DNA of 64,000 nucleotides from JANMZO01 sp031383405 (GTDB taxonomy: Bacteria > Actinomycetota > Acidimicrobiia > Acidimicrobiales > JANYDT01), in contig JANMZO010000414.1 in assembly GCA_031383405.1 (NCBI GenBank), positions 1-64,000 of the forward strand, written 5' to 3'. The position numbers and the translations under genes are program-made. This document shows positions 1-7,986 of the stretch, in pieces (position 1 is the stretch's first letter; each line of letters opens with the position of its first letter). The notes under the pieces are model-generated. The model made no database searches and had not been told where the DNA came from. It worked only from the letters and a program-made list of their open reading frames with translations.

Positions 1-423
1 GTAGCGGGGATCGTTGGCCGGGTGGTGCGGCGAGTCGAAGGCCACGGCCGGAGGCGCAACGTCGTAGCTGCGCCGCCAGGTCAGGAATTGCTCCTCGCCG
101 AACGCTTCGAGGGTCTGGGCTTTGTCTCGGCCCTGCAGGTCACCGTAGTGCCGTTCATTGAGCCGCCAGGAGCGCTTCACCGGAATCCACAGCCGGTCGG
201 CGGCTTCGAGGGCGATCTGGCTGGTGCGGATCGCCCGCTTCAGCAGCGACGTGTGGACAACATCGGGCAGTACGCCCTGGTCGACCATGAGGCGCCCGCC
301 GACCCGGGCCTCCTCCTCACCGTGCCGCGTCAGGTCGACGTCGAACCAACCGGTGAACCGGTTCTCCTGGTTCCAAAGACTTTCCCCGTGCCGCAACAGA
401 ACAAGCGTGTACATGGTTCTCAT
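1..423 (-). CDS. gpmA: 2,3-bisphosphoglycerate-dependent phosphoglycerate mutase, N-terminal part
   Basis: This cytoplasmic glycolytic enzyme interconverts 3- and 2-phosphoglycerate. The reading frame runs off the left edge of the window, so only the first 141 residues are present. The sequence begins MRTMYTLVLLRHGES, containing the LRHGES phosphohistidine motif, followed by WNQENRFTGWFDVDL and later RSWRLNERHYGDLQG, which are signatures of the dPGM family rather than of generic histidine phosphatases. ATG at 423 is taken as the start; the in-frame ATG at 414 is equally possible. The C-terminal half, with the second catalytic His, lies outside the window. Product identity is very secure. Confidence 0.95.
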   Translation of the reverse strand, partial: MRTMYTLVLLRHGESLWNQENRFTGWFDVDLTRHGEEEARVGGRLMVDQGVLPDVVHTSLLKRAIRTSQIALEAADRLWIPVKRSWRLNERHYGDLQGRDKAQTLEAFGEEQFLTWRRSYDVAPPAVAFDSPHHPANDPRY

Positions 424-530
424 CGTACGCGGCGAAACCGCCCCGGTCGCCCAACCCGCGCCCGTTCGGCGAGTGCACTGGGGTTTCGATTTGCCGACAC
501 GTGAAGTCCAACGCACCCGTCTTCCGGGTG

Positions 531-1166
531 CTAAAGGTTGTTCATATGCGCGCGTATCAATGGAAGTGCCAACGCGATCGAATCGGGGCACCACCGGCGC
601 GCCCAAAGCAAGGTGTCGAATTTCTCGAGGGTAACCAGTTCGATTGCGGAAACCTCTCCGTCGCGAAACTCATACGGACCATCGTGTCGAGCGGCGAACC
701 CGCGGCCGAATAGCGCAACCTCGCCATCCTCGTAATAACTCCCACCAAGGGGTAGTAGAGCAGCTTCGATACCGAGTTCTTCGAGCAGCTCCCGTTCGGC
801 CGACTCCTCGTACGTCTCGCCGGAGGCGACCACTCCGCCCGCCCCGATGTCCCAGTACGACGGCCAAATGTCTTTCAGTGGTGATCGCTGGTGGATGACG
901 AGCTCATTGCGGGAGGTGATCACCGCGATGAAGACGCCGCGATGGCGCAGTCGATCACGGCGCATCTCGGCCCGGGTCACCGTTCGCAACACGTTGTCGT
1001 GCTCGTCGACGATGTCGACCCGTTCCTCGGTGTCTTCTCGTTCCTCGGTGTGGTGCTCGTCGACGATGTCGACCCGTTCCTCGGTGTCGTCTCGTTCCTC
1101 GTTGTGGTGCTCGTCTAGCGTGTCGACCCGTTCCTCGGTGTCGTCCCGTTCCTCGTCGACACCCAT
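531..1166 (-). CDS. NUDIX hydrolase (IDI/YfcD-like) with 18-residue N-terminal repeats
   Basis: The protein has 211 residues. The Nudix box starts at GGVVASGETYEES and continues with RELLEELGI, giving the metal-binding GX5EX7REUXEEXGU pattern. The segment ERVDIVDEHDNVL just before the fold resembles the start of the isopentenyl-diphosphate isomerase-like/YfcD branch of NUDIX enzymes, whose substrates are poorly known. The unusual part is the N-terminus: a charged 18-residue unit of the type DEHHTEEREDTEERVDIV occurs about three times in front of the normal fold. It looks like tandem duplication of the native N-terminal segment. The start is the ATG at 1166; a start after the repeats would leave no obvious ATG. 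It lies divergent from nudC, with about 50 bp between. The substrate is unknown. Confidence 0.85.
   Translation of the reverse strand: MGVDEERDDTEERVDTLDEHHNEERDDTEERVDIVDEHHTEEREDTEERVDIVDEHDNVLRTVTRAEMRRDRLRHRGVFIAVITSRNELVIHQRSPLKDIWPSYWDIGAGGVVASGETYEESAERELLEELGIEAALLPLGGSYYEDGEVALFGRGFAARHDGPYEFRDGEVSAIELVTLEKFDTLLWARRWCPDSIALALPLIRAHMNNL
997..1156 (-). repeat. 54-bp in-frame tandem repeat
   Basis: About three imperfect copies of a 54-bp unit are built from CGTTCCTCGGTGTC and GTGCTCGTCGACGATGTCG. Each unit encodes 18 acidic/basic residues at the N-terminus of the NUDIX protein. The period is a multiple of three, so copy-number change would keep the frame. Confidence 0.85.
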
Positions 1167-1215
1167 GACCCATACGGTAGGCGCGGGAGGTCATGGTGCG
1201 AATAGCCTCAGGCCC

Positions 1216-2139
1216 ATGACGACTCGCCCCAACCCACTCGCCACCGGTTCGCTCAATCGCATGAGCCACGTCCGCAAGGACGAGACCTGGGTCGGGGAGC
1301 GGTGGGCATCCAACGACAGCCGGGTGCATGTGGTGTGGCGGGGTCAGGTTGCCGTGATCGGTGACTCATCGGCTGCGGTGAAGCCATCCGTGGTGCGTGG
1401 TCTGTTGGCTGACGACACCGTCCCCGTATTGCTGGGTCTCCTCGAGGACACCGCGCACTTCACGGTTGACCTGTCGCATCTCGAACGGAATGCCATCGAA
1501 GCAGCCCTGCACGAGGACGCGATGCTGAGCGGGCTGCGAGAAGCGGCCGCGCTGCTGGGGGTCGACGACGCGAACATGCTGGCCATGGCGTCGGCCATGG
1601 CTACCTGGCACCTTCGCCACAGGTTCTGTGGGACCTGCGGCTCTGCCACCGTCGTGCGCGCCGCCGGTCACGAACGTCATTGCGACAACTGCGGCACGGA
1701 CCACTTCCCGCGTACCGACTCGGCCGTGATCATGCTGGTCACCGACGGGGCAAGGGCCGTTCTCGGTCGTCAGAAAATCTGGCCGCAAGGTATGTATTCA
1801 ACGCTCGCCGGCTTTTTGGAACCGGGTGAGAGCCTGGAAGACACCGTGCGCCGGGAGGTGTTTGAGGAGGTCGGCATCGTTTGTGATCAGGTCCGGTACA
1901 GCTCGTCGCAACCGTGGCCCTTCCCTGCTTCGTTGATGCTCGGGTTTCACGCCCACACGGCAAACCCCCAGCTCAATGTCGACACCAACGAGCTCGAGAC
2001 GGCGGAGTGGTTCACCCGTGAACAGTTGCTTGAGTCACGCGAGCTCGGTCGACGCGGTTACCCGATGCTCCCACCCCCGCTCGCCATTGCCCGTCGCCTC
2101 ATCGACGAATGGCTCGATGGACCGAACCTTTTTCTCTGA
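1216..2139 (+). CDS. nudC: NAD(+) diphosphatase / RNA NAD-decapping NUDIX hydrolase NudC
   Basis: It hydrolyses NAD(H) to NMN(H) and AMP, and in known homologues also removes NAD caps from RNA. The protein of about 307 residues has the NudC architecture: an N-terminal domain, a four-cysteine zinc ribbon (FCGTCG followed by HCDNCG), and a Nudix domain with the box GFLEPGESLEDTVRRE then FEEVG. The family-specific SQPWPFPASLM motif follows. The ATG at 1216 is chosen because upstream in-frame sequence overlaps the divergent NUDIX gene and encodes only shadow sequence. The neighbour on the opposite strand is also a NUDIX enzyme. NAD turnover may be of interest because two TIR-domain proteins lie about 40 kb away, but no link is shown. 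Confidence 0.95.
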   Translation: MTTRPNPLATGSLNRMSHVRKDETWVGERWASNDSRVHVVWRGQVAVIGDSSAAVKPSVVRGLLADDTVPVLLGLLEDTAHFTVDLSHLERNAIEAALHEDAMLSGLREAAALLGVDDANMLAMASAMATWHLRHRFCGTCGSATVVRAAGHERHCDNCGTDHFPRTDSAVIMLVTDGARAVLGRQKIWPQGMYSTLAGFLEPGESLEDTVRREVFEEVGIVCDQVRYSSSQPWPFPASLMLGFHAHTANPQLNVDTNELETAEWFTREQLLESRELGRRGYPMLPPPLAIARRLIDEWLDGPNLFL

Positions 2140-2288
2140 TCGGGATCGGCCCGACTGCGGGTGAAACCACATGGAAACCATGTAAATCACACTAAGTGAT
2201 GTTAAAGGAGTAACCGGGGTTCGTTCGTGTGACAAAAGTTTGAGCAAATGCTTTGACCTATCGATTGGAAGTTCGTACGATACCTCCC

Positions 2289-2627
2289 GTGACTTCAGAG
2301 CGAATCCCCCCATCACCCGCTCCGCTGTCTGTAGTCGGTGCCACCTGGAACAACCGGGATTGGCGCGAGGACGCAGCCTGCGTAGCTGTCGAAACAAACC
2401 TTTTCTTTCCGACCGGCCTAACCGGGTACGCAATCGATCAGACAAATGTGGCGAAGTCGGTCTGCCACGACTGCCCCGTGCGACCACAGTGTCTGGAATT
2501 TGCGCTGCGAACCAACCAGGACCACGGCATCTGGGGTGGAGCGACGGAGGAGGAGCGCCGCGTACTCCGTCGGCAACGTCGAGCCGCAGCCCGACGGGCA
2601 GTGGCGGCACAAAGCCGGGCCAGCTAG
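2289..2627 (+). CDS. WhiB-family iron-sulfur transcriptional regulator
   Basis: This is a small actinobacterial regulator of about 112 residues that binds a [4Fe-4S] cluster and usually works with the primary sigma factor. The four cluster cysteines are C31, C59, C62 and C68, in AAC and CHDCPVRPQC. They are followed by the family turn GIWGGATEEERR and an Arg-rich tail RRQRRAAARRA that would contact DNA. The GTG at 2289 is preferred because it starts just before the divergent N-terminus; a TTG at 2253 would add 12 residues. The subtype (WhiB1, WhiB2 or other) cannot be assigned safely. It stands alone, with 150 bp of AT-richer upstream DNA that probably holds its promoter. Confidence 0.93.
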   Translation: MTSERIPPSPAPLSVVGATWNNRDWREDAACVAVETNLFFPTGLTGYAIDQTNVAKSVCHDCPVRPQCLEFALRTNQDHGIWGGATEEERRVLRRQRRAAARRAVAAQSRAS

Positions 2628-2811
2628 CGCCAGCGGTCGGCAGAAGGCTAGCCCTTGGCTGGTGTAGCGGGCTTCCGGGTCTGGTTTCCGGGCTTGGGTG
2701 GTCCGGCAGGTCCGTGAAGCGTCGAATGTAACTTTCGACCGCTACGGGGGCCTCAATACACCGAACGTTGCGCAGGACCACCTGAACGTTGCGCCCGCAA
2801 CGGGCCTTCGC

Positions 2812-3204
2812 TCAGGTAAAGGCCCCAACCGGCGGGCTCCACACGACCTCCGACGCCGCAGAAGCGCGGTGTGCGCTTTCTTCGGCGGATCGGGCCTGCT
2901 CGTCCGCGATTTCAGCCAGGTAGGTCACCTCGTTGCGTGCCGCCACCCACTCTTCGGCGGGGTTTCGGTCCAGTTCCCCACCGCAGAACAGGCGGAATTT
3001 CTCCAGCAGAACGAGCGCGTCATTGAAGTTCGGAAGCTGGGGAGACAGGTACTGCTGTTCGCCGGACAGGGTTCGCGCCGATATCTGTGCGCGCCCACCG
3101 GGCATCTGCTCGGTCCCGATGGTGGCGACGGCCGAGATGCGCACCGCCCCGGTCGGTTCGGTGGAATCCCTTCGATAGAAAGGGATCAGCCTCTCGAGAT
3201 TCAT
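2812..3204 (-). CDS. hypothetical protein
   Basis: An uncharacterised protein of about 130 residues, counted from the ATG at 3204 (MNLERLIPFYRR). A further in-frame ATG at 3279 would add 25 residues. The C-terminal third (NPAEEWVAARNEVTYLAEIADEQARS) looks like a charged amphipathic helix, possibly a coiled coil. There is no signal peptide or membrane segment. It is convergent with whiB and lies just upstream of, and opposite to, the tRNA-Lys gene. I do not recognise the family. Confidence 0.6.
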   Translation of the reverse strand: MNLERLIPFYRRDSTEPTGAVRISAVATIGTEQMPGGRAQISARTLSGEQQYLSPQLPNFNDALVLLEKFRLFCGGELDRNPAEEWVAARNEVTYLAEIADEQARSAEESAHRASAASEVVWSPPVGAFT

Positions 3205-3327
3205 GAAATTCCTATCGGTCGGATGTTCCGGAATCTGACCGGTCCTTTCGGGTTTCAGGGAAACACGTGGGAGGTTCACGACGGAAGTGGGTCTCGGACC
3301 CCGCCACCCTCATCTATGCTCTCCGAC

Positions 3328-3403
3328 GCGTCGCTAGCTCATCCGGTAGAGCATCGGACTTTTAATCCGCAGGTGGTGGGATCGAGACCCACGCGACGCA
3401 CCA
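3328..3403 (+). tRNA. tRNA-Lys (anticodon TTT)
   Basis: A full cloverleaf is readable. The acceptor stem GCGTCGC pairs with GCGACGC. The anticodon loop is C-T-TTT-A-A, and the T arm is GTGGG/CCCAC around the usual ATCGAGA loop. CCA is encoded at 3401-3403. Confidence 0.95.
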
Positions 3404-3690
3404 GCAAAAGCCCAGTCAGCGAGGGTTTCGGAGGCAAAGAGCCTCTCCCGGACCACGCGAAATCCCATAGGTTTCCAATTTGTCGTCAACGGGCCCGGAT
3501 CAAGGTTGACCGTTCGTTCCCCGGGCGGACCACCACGCCTTGCCGGACTGACCCGTCAGAATCTCGAATGTACGGCTCCACTGAGTGAGTGTGCCATCAA
3601 TTCGACCGGGGTCGGACTGCGTGTCAAGGAAACTCATCCCGCTTCGAACAGCACTGGGCCTCAGACCTTCGCGCGCTTAGTAACTTGGAC
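3404..3690. other. intergenic stretch without a convincing gene
   Basis: Between tRNA-Lys and the RelE-type toxin there are only short frames with no recognisable protein. No antitoxin-like sequence was found here on either strand. Confidence 0.5.
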
Positions 3691-3969
3691 TTACCGTGTT
3701 CGGTAGACGTCGCTTCTGTGGTCGATGCGCAGCACGGTCACGGTTCGGGTTGGTTCGTCGATTCCGTAGAGAATGCCGTACGTTCCGCGCCGGGCACTGT
3801 AGATGCCAGCGAGTTCTCTGCGGAGCTCGCGTCCGACTCGGTGAGGGTTTTCGATGAGGGTACCGGTGATGAAGTCGAGTACCGCCGTTGCGATGTTTTC
3901 GGGTGGGACTTCGCTGATTGTTCGCGCTGCGGGTCGGGCCACGACGAGTTCGTAGACCTCTTCACTCAT
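3691..3969 (-). CDS. RelE/ParE-family toxin, apparently without antitoxin
   Basis: A 92-residue protein starting MSEEVYELVVARPAARTI. It has the RelE fold pattern typical of actinobacterial RelE: a basic helix, then RVGRELRRELAGIYSARRG, TYGILYGID, and the closing VLRIDHRSDVYR. RelE toxins cleave mRNA at the ribosome. Members normally sit behind a RelB/Phd antitoxin gene. Here the DNA upstream of the start (3970-4131) is too short for one, and none is visible downstream. The start is the ATG at 3969; a longer frame reaches 4101 but its extra residues are not family-like. A palindromic block at 4021-4059 lies in the position of an operator. Confidence 0.85.
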   Translation of the reverse strand: MSEEVYELVVARPAARTISEVPPENIATAVLDFITGTLIENPHRVGRELRRELAGIYSARRGTYGILYGIDEPTRTVTVLRIDHRSDVYRTR

Positions 3970-4020
3970 TTGGTGGAAGGTGGTCGCAAGGCCCGTACAG
4001 CATCGGCTCCCATTCGGTTT

Positions 4021-4059
4021 GTGCGGGATTTCCCGCTCGGCGAGCGTGTTTTCCCGCAC
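4021..4059. promoter_or_regulatory. palindromic block upstream of the RelE-type toxin
   Basis: GTGCGGGATTTCCCGC is an imperfect palindrome. It is followed by CTCGGCGAG and then by TTTTCCCGCAC, which also pairs with the first GTGCGGGA. Nested inverted repeats of this kind upstream of a toxin gene often form an autoregulatory operator. It also lies 70 bp upstream of the divergent kinase gene. Confidence 0.5.
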
Positions 4060-4131
4060 ACTCGCGCGGTCAGTTGCTACGCTCTGCTTTCGCACGGCCA
4101 CGTGAGCTGGCGACCACTCGGAGGCCTACAC

Positions 4132-5232
4132 ATGGGAATCGAAGTTCCGTCGCAAGTGGAAGACATCAGCGCCGATTGGCTGAACAGACAGTTCGGTCTC
4201 GCCGGCTTCGCCTTTCCTACGGTAGTTGAAATCACCAGCGAACGCATCGGTGAAGGGGTCGGGTTCATCGGTCAACTCCACCGCCTCACCGTGAGCTATG
4301 CCGATGACGCGGCCGCTACGGACGGCAGCGCACCTACGTCCCTGATCGCCAAGATGCCCACGAACGACCCCGGCGGTCGGATGCTCGGGACGATGATGCG
4401 GCTGTACGAGAAAGAGTCCGGATTCTACGGACAACTGGCCGCCGATTGCCCGGTGCGGGTACCGCGGTGCTTCTACAACGGGGCGGCACCCGATGCCCAG
4501 CAGTGGTGCCTGCTGCTCGAAGATCTGGGCCACTACGTCGTTGGAGATCAGTTGGTCGGCCGCGACCTGTCGCAGTCCCGAACGCTCGTGCAGACTCTCG
4601 CCCGCATCCATGCGCGCTGGAGCGACGGCCGGGCCGACGAACATGCGTGGCTACCTCAGGTCGACGACCCGGGGACCTTGGGCATGCTCGGCATGTACGA
4701 CGCCTGCCTACCCGCCGCCATGGAACGCTACGGACATCTGGTGCCACCGCATATGCTCGAGTGGGGCCAGCGCTTTCTCCCGGTCGCCGCACAATGGCTT
4801 GCCGACTTCGCACGGCAGCCCAGCACCATCATCCACGGCGACTTCCGCACGGACAACCTGGTCTTCTCGCCGGACTCGCCCCACGACGACTTCGTCCTGC
4901 TCGATTGGCAGCTCACCTCGCGGTCACCGGGCGCCTACGACCTCTATTACTTCCTGGCCCTCAGTGCTGATCCATCGGTGGCGTGCGACCACCTCGACGA
5001 GTTGGTCGATCTGTACCTGGCCGAACTCTCAGCTGCTGGCGCTTCGGCACCCACTCGCGAACTGCTGCTCGAACAGATGCGCGGCGTCGGACTGTTCTTC
5101 TCGCTGCTCGGGGTGGTCACGTTGGCCTCGCTCGACACGGCCAACCCCCGTGGCGAGGAGCTCTTCCTCACCATGTGGCAACGCGGCATCAGATTCGCGG
5201 AGCGTCTGGACCTGTCACTCGTCCTACCTTGA
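4132..5232 (+). CDS. APH-fold phosphotransferase
   Basis: A 366-residue kinase-like protein of the aminoglycoside phosphotransferase/choline kinase superfamily. The catalytic loop is TIIHGDFRTDNLVF (HxDxxxxN). The metal-binding Asp follows in LLDWQLTSRSPGAYDL. The region around SLIAKMPT supplies the N-lobe Lys, and WCLLLEDL is the hinge. Substrates in this superfamily range from small alcohols to drugs; the length and sequence resemble actinobacterial ecdysteroid-kinase-like/APH proteins, so resistance should not be assumed. The ATG at 4132 has a GGAGG ribosome site 8 bases upstream. The frame is open back to 3589, but that part is antisense to the toxin and was excluded. Confidence 0.88.
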   Translation: MGIEVPSQVEDISADWLNRQFGLAGFAFPTVVEITSERIGEGVGFIGQLHRLTVSYADDAAATDGSAPTSLIAKMPTNDPGGRMLGTMMRLYEKESGFYGQLAADCPVRVPRCFYNGAAPDAQQWCLLLEDLGHYVVGDQLVGRDLSQSRTLVQTLARIHARWSDGRADEHAWLPQVDDPGTLGMLGMYDACLPAAMERYGHLVPPHMLEWGQRFLPVAAQWLADFARQPSTIIHGDFRTDNLVFSPDSPHDDFVLLDWQLTSRSPGAYDLYYFLALSADPSVACDHLDELVDLYLAELSAAGASAPTRELLLEQMRGVGLFFSLLGVVTLASLDTANPRGEELFLTMWQRGIRFAERLDLSLVLP

Positions 5233-5470
5233 GTCACGGTAACTGAAACCTCGGGACCCCATCGCAATCGCTGGCCCGCACCAGGATCCTCCGCACCGCG
5301 GTCCTCCGCACCAGGTCGAACGTCGTCGCCCCGATCACCGGGAAGTAGATCCGGGCGGGGTTCGATACGCGCACCACCCCGATCCCCGACGGAGATCTCA
5401 ACCGCCGATTGCCCGGGCGCTGCCACTCCCTGACGGTACCCGACCGGTTCCGGGGGGTCGGCTTGGGGCG

Positions 5471-6697
5471 TCAGGCGAGGCCCTTTTCCGTGATGAAGCC
5501 CTCGACGCATTCGCCGATGTACTTGCAGTCGTCATCGGAGAGTACGTGGCTGTTGGGCAGGATGAGCCCCTGCTCCATGACCCGATCGGCGTTGGGCATC
5601 CCGCCTTCGGGTTGGCGGAAGGGGCGGTTGCGGAAAGCCGGCTGCCGGGTCGCGTTGCCGGTCCACACCATGCGCGTGTCGACGCCGTGGGTTTCCATCC
5701 ACTGCTGAAACTCAGCTCGCCGGATACCCGACGACGGGTTGATGATGATGGGGAACATGTGCCAGCCCGTGACGACGCCTTCGGTGATTCGCGGAAGCGT
5801 GAACAGGTGCGGCCAACGCGCGAAGTGTGATGCGGTGATGTCGAAGCTCCGCTGGCGGCGGGCCAGATTGTCGGACAGCTTGTCGAGCTGCACGAGTCCG
5901 AAGGCCGCCGAAAGCTCCGAGGGTTCGAAGTTCCAACCGAGTTCATCGAAGATGAACAGGTTGTCGTATTCGAGGTCGCCATCGATTGTGGAGAAGAACC
6001 GTTTGTCCACACCCTTCTGGGAACCGTAGATCTGTACCTCCGATCGGCGGCCCCAACGTCGCAGCAGTAGCGCTCGGTCGGCCATGGCGTCGTCGTCGAA
6101 ACAGATCATTCCGCCGGTCCCCGCTGCCGTGATGATGTGTGAAAGCGCGAAGCTTGTAAGGCTTATGTTGGCCCGCGCTCCGGTAGGCGTGCCCCGCAAG
6201 GTGAGTCCGAGGGCGTCGCAGGAATCCTCGATCACCATGAGGCCGTGGCGATCGGCGATGGTGCGGATTGCGTCCCAGTCGGGCGCATTGCCGATGAGGT
6301 TGGGAGCGAGGATCGCTCTGGTCCGTGGGCCGATCATCGCTTCGATGGCGTCGGTGTCGATCTGAAACGTGTCGGGCGTTACGTCGACGAAGGCCGGAAC
6401 CAGTTGGGCCCTCAGGATCGGGGCGATGTCGGTGGAGAAGGTGACCGGCGATGTCACGATCTCATCACCGGGTTCAAGGCCGAGGACTTCGACAGCCAGA
6501 TACAGTGCCGACGAACCGGAGTTGCACATGATGCCGCGCTTCTTGGCGAACAGTTCGGCGACTCTTCGCTCCATTGCCTTGACGTTCTTGCCGATGCGAA
6601 GCGCCTGAGGACCTCCCCGGAGAACGGCTACGACCGCTTCGATTTCGCGTTCGTCGTGAACCGAACCGGCGTAGTCGATGCGGCGTTGGCTGTTCAT
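5471..6697 (-). CDS. DegT/DnrJ-family sugar enzyme, 3-dehydratase-like (active-site His)
   Basis: A 408-residue fold-type I PLP/PMP protein of the DegT/DnrJ/EryC1/StrS family. The usual Schiff-base lysine is replaced by H187 in SFALSHIITAAGTGG. That is the hallmark of the PMP-dependent sugar 3-dehydratases (ColD, RfbH/E1) rather than of aminotransferases. Supporting family features are CNSGSSALYLAVEVL, SPVTFSTDIAPI, IEDSCDALG and LGWNFEPSELSAAFGLVQLDKL. The clustered cysteines of E1/RfbH are absent, so it would be ColD-like without an iron-sulfur cluster. No other sugar-nucleotide gene is adjacent, so its pathway is unknown. It is divergent from the amidohydrolase, with 85 bp between. Confidence 0.88.
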   Translation of the reverse strand: MNSQRRIDYAGSVHDEREIEAVVAVLRGGPQALRIGKNVKAMERRVAELFAKKRGIMCNSGSSALYLAVEVLGLEPGDEIVTSPVTFSTDIAPILRAQLVPAFVDVTPDTFQIDTDAIEAMIGPRTRAILAPNLIGNAPDWDAIRTIADRHGLMVIEDSCDALGLTLRGTPTGARANISLTSFALSHIITAAGTGGMICFDDDAMADRALLLRRWGRRSEVQIYGSQKGVDKRFFSTIDGDLEYDNLFIFDELGWNFEPSELSAAFGLVQLDKLSDNLARRQRSFDITASHFARWPHLFTLPRITEGVVTGWHMFPIIINPSSGIRRAEFQQWMETHGVDTRMVWTGNATRQPAFRNRPFRQPEGGMPNADRVMEQGLILPNSHVLSDDDCKYIGECVEGFITEKGLA

Positions 6698-6782
6698 GGG
6701 AGATCTCCTCGGAGTCGGGTTGGGGGTTAATACTTGTATAGGTCAGGTAATTCCACGGCCACGGGATATGAAGGGGAGAACG

Positions 6783-7976
6783 ATGTCGGATCGCTACACG
6801 GTCATTTCGGCCGACTGCCATGCGGGTGCCACGGTGGCCGCGTACCGCGACTATCTCGAGGAGGAATGGCTGGAGGAGTTTGACGCCTGGCGGGGCAGGT
6901 ATGCCAACCCGTTCTCCGATCTCAAAGGCGACGGCCGCAGCCGAAACTGGGACACCGCCCGACGCAACGCCGACCAGGAGACCGACGGTGTTGTCGCCGA
7001 AGTGGTGTTCCCGAACACCGTTCCGCCGTTCTTCCCGACCGGTCAGCTGATTGCTCCGCCGCCGAACCCCAACAACTACCAACGTCGCCTCGCAGGAATT
7101 CGGGCCCACAATCGTTGGGTCGCCGACTTCTGCGCGGAACAGCCGACGAGACGAGCCGGGATCGGTCAGATCTTCTTGAACGACATCGAGGAAGCAGTTC
7201 GCGATGTCCGCTGGATCGCGGCGAACGGACTACGCGGAGGCATCCTTCTGCCCGGTGTTCCCGACGATGCCAAGCACATCGAGCCGCTCTACTCGCGCGA
7301 GTACGACCGGCTGTGGGCCGTCTGCGAAGAACTCGGCGTGGTTGTCAACCACCACGCGGGTGGAGGTTCGCCCGATTACGGAAAGCACGACATCGGGTGG
7401 ATTCTGTTCGCATTGGAGACCCCGTACTACTCTCGACGCGCTCTGACCCACATGGTGATGAGTGGGGTGTTTCAACGGTTTCCCGGGCTGAGAATGGTGC
7501 TCACCGAGACGAGCGCGGCCTGGTCGGTCCAGGCAGTCACGACGATGAACGATTTCCACCGGCAGATGTGCCTCGGACGCATCGGCGAAATCTCGGTACC
7601 CGGCACAGTCGTGCTCGCCGAGGAGCCTGGTGAGTACGTTCATCGCAACGTGTGGTTCGGGGCGAGCTTTCCGAGTCGTTCCGAGATCGAGGCCCGCCAC
7701 GAGATCGGGGTCGACCGGATCCTGTGGGGTAGCGACTACCCGCACCACGAAAGCACCTTCCCGTACACGACTGAGGGTCTGCAGCTCGCGTTTCACGGGG
7801 TACCGACCGAGGAGGTTACGGCCATGCTGTCCGGAAACGCGGCCAGCGTCTACGGCTTCGACGTTGCCGCGCTCACCCCGCTCGCGCAAAAGTACGGACC
7901 CCGTGTTGAGCTGGTGGCCCAACCTCTTGCCGCAATTCCCGAAGGCGTCACCAGCCCGGCGTTCTTCCGAAAGTGA
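6783..7976 (+). CDS. amidohydrolase family 2 (metal-dependent hydrolase)
   Basis: A 397-residue TIM-barrel hydrolase of the amidohydrolase_2 (ACMSD-like) family. The N-terminal metal-site strand is YTVISADCHAG. Internal histidines occur in VVNHHAGGGSPDYGKHD, and the late catalytic Asp is in ILWGSDYPHHEST. Family members decarboxylate or hydrolyse aromatic and related acids; the substrate here is unknown. The ATG at 6783 is preceded by AAGGGGAGAAC, a good ribosome site. The following gene is convergent. The sequence has no signal peptide, so it is cytoplasmic. Confidence 0.87.
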   Translation: MSDRYTVISADCHAGATVAAYRDYLEEEWLEEFDAWRGRYANPFSDLKGDGRSRNWDTARRNADQETDGVVAEVVFPNTVPPFFPTGQLIAPPPNPNNYQRRLAGIRAHNRWVADFCAEQPTRRAGIGQIFLNDIEEAVRDVRWIAANGLRGGILLPGVPDDAKHIEPLYSREYDRLWAVCEELGVVVNHHAGGGSPDYGKHDIGWILFALETPYYSRRALTHMVMSGVFQRFPGLRMVLTETSAAWSVQAVTTMNDFHRQMCLGRIGEISVPGTVVLAEEPGEYVHRNVWFGASFPSRSEIEARHEIGVDRILWGSDYPHHESTFPYTTEGLQLAFHGVPTEEVTAMLSGNAASVYGFDVAALTPLAQKYGPRVELVAQPLAAIPEGVTSPAFFRK

Positions 7977-7986
7977 GGCGTAGGAG

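Noticed and set aside
847..1215. Upstream extension of nudC in the same open frame
   Set aside because: It is the antisense of the NUDIX gene with its repeat array and shows no family similarity.
3589..4131. Upstream extension of the APH-fold kinase
   Set aside because: It overlaps the RelE-type toxin in antisense; the ATG at 4132 has a proper ribosome site.
4132..5232. Antibiotic resistance call for the APH-fold protein
   Set aside because: The superfamily is broad and the sequence is not close to a recognised aminoglycoside enzyme.
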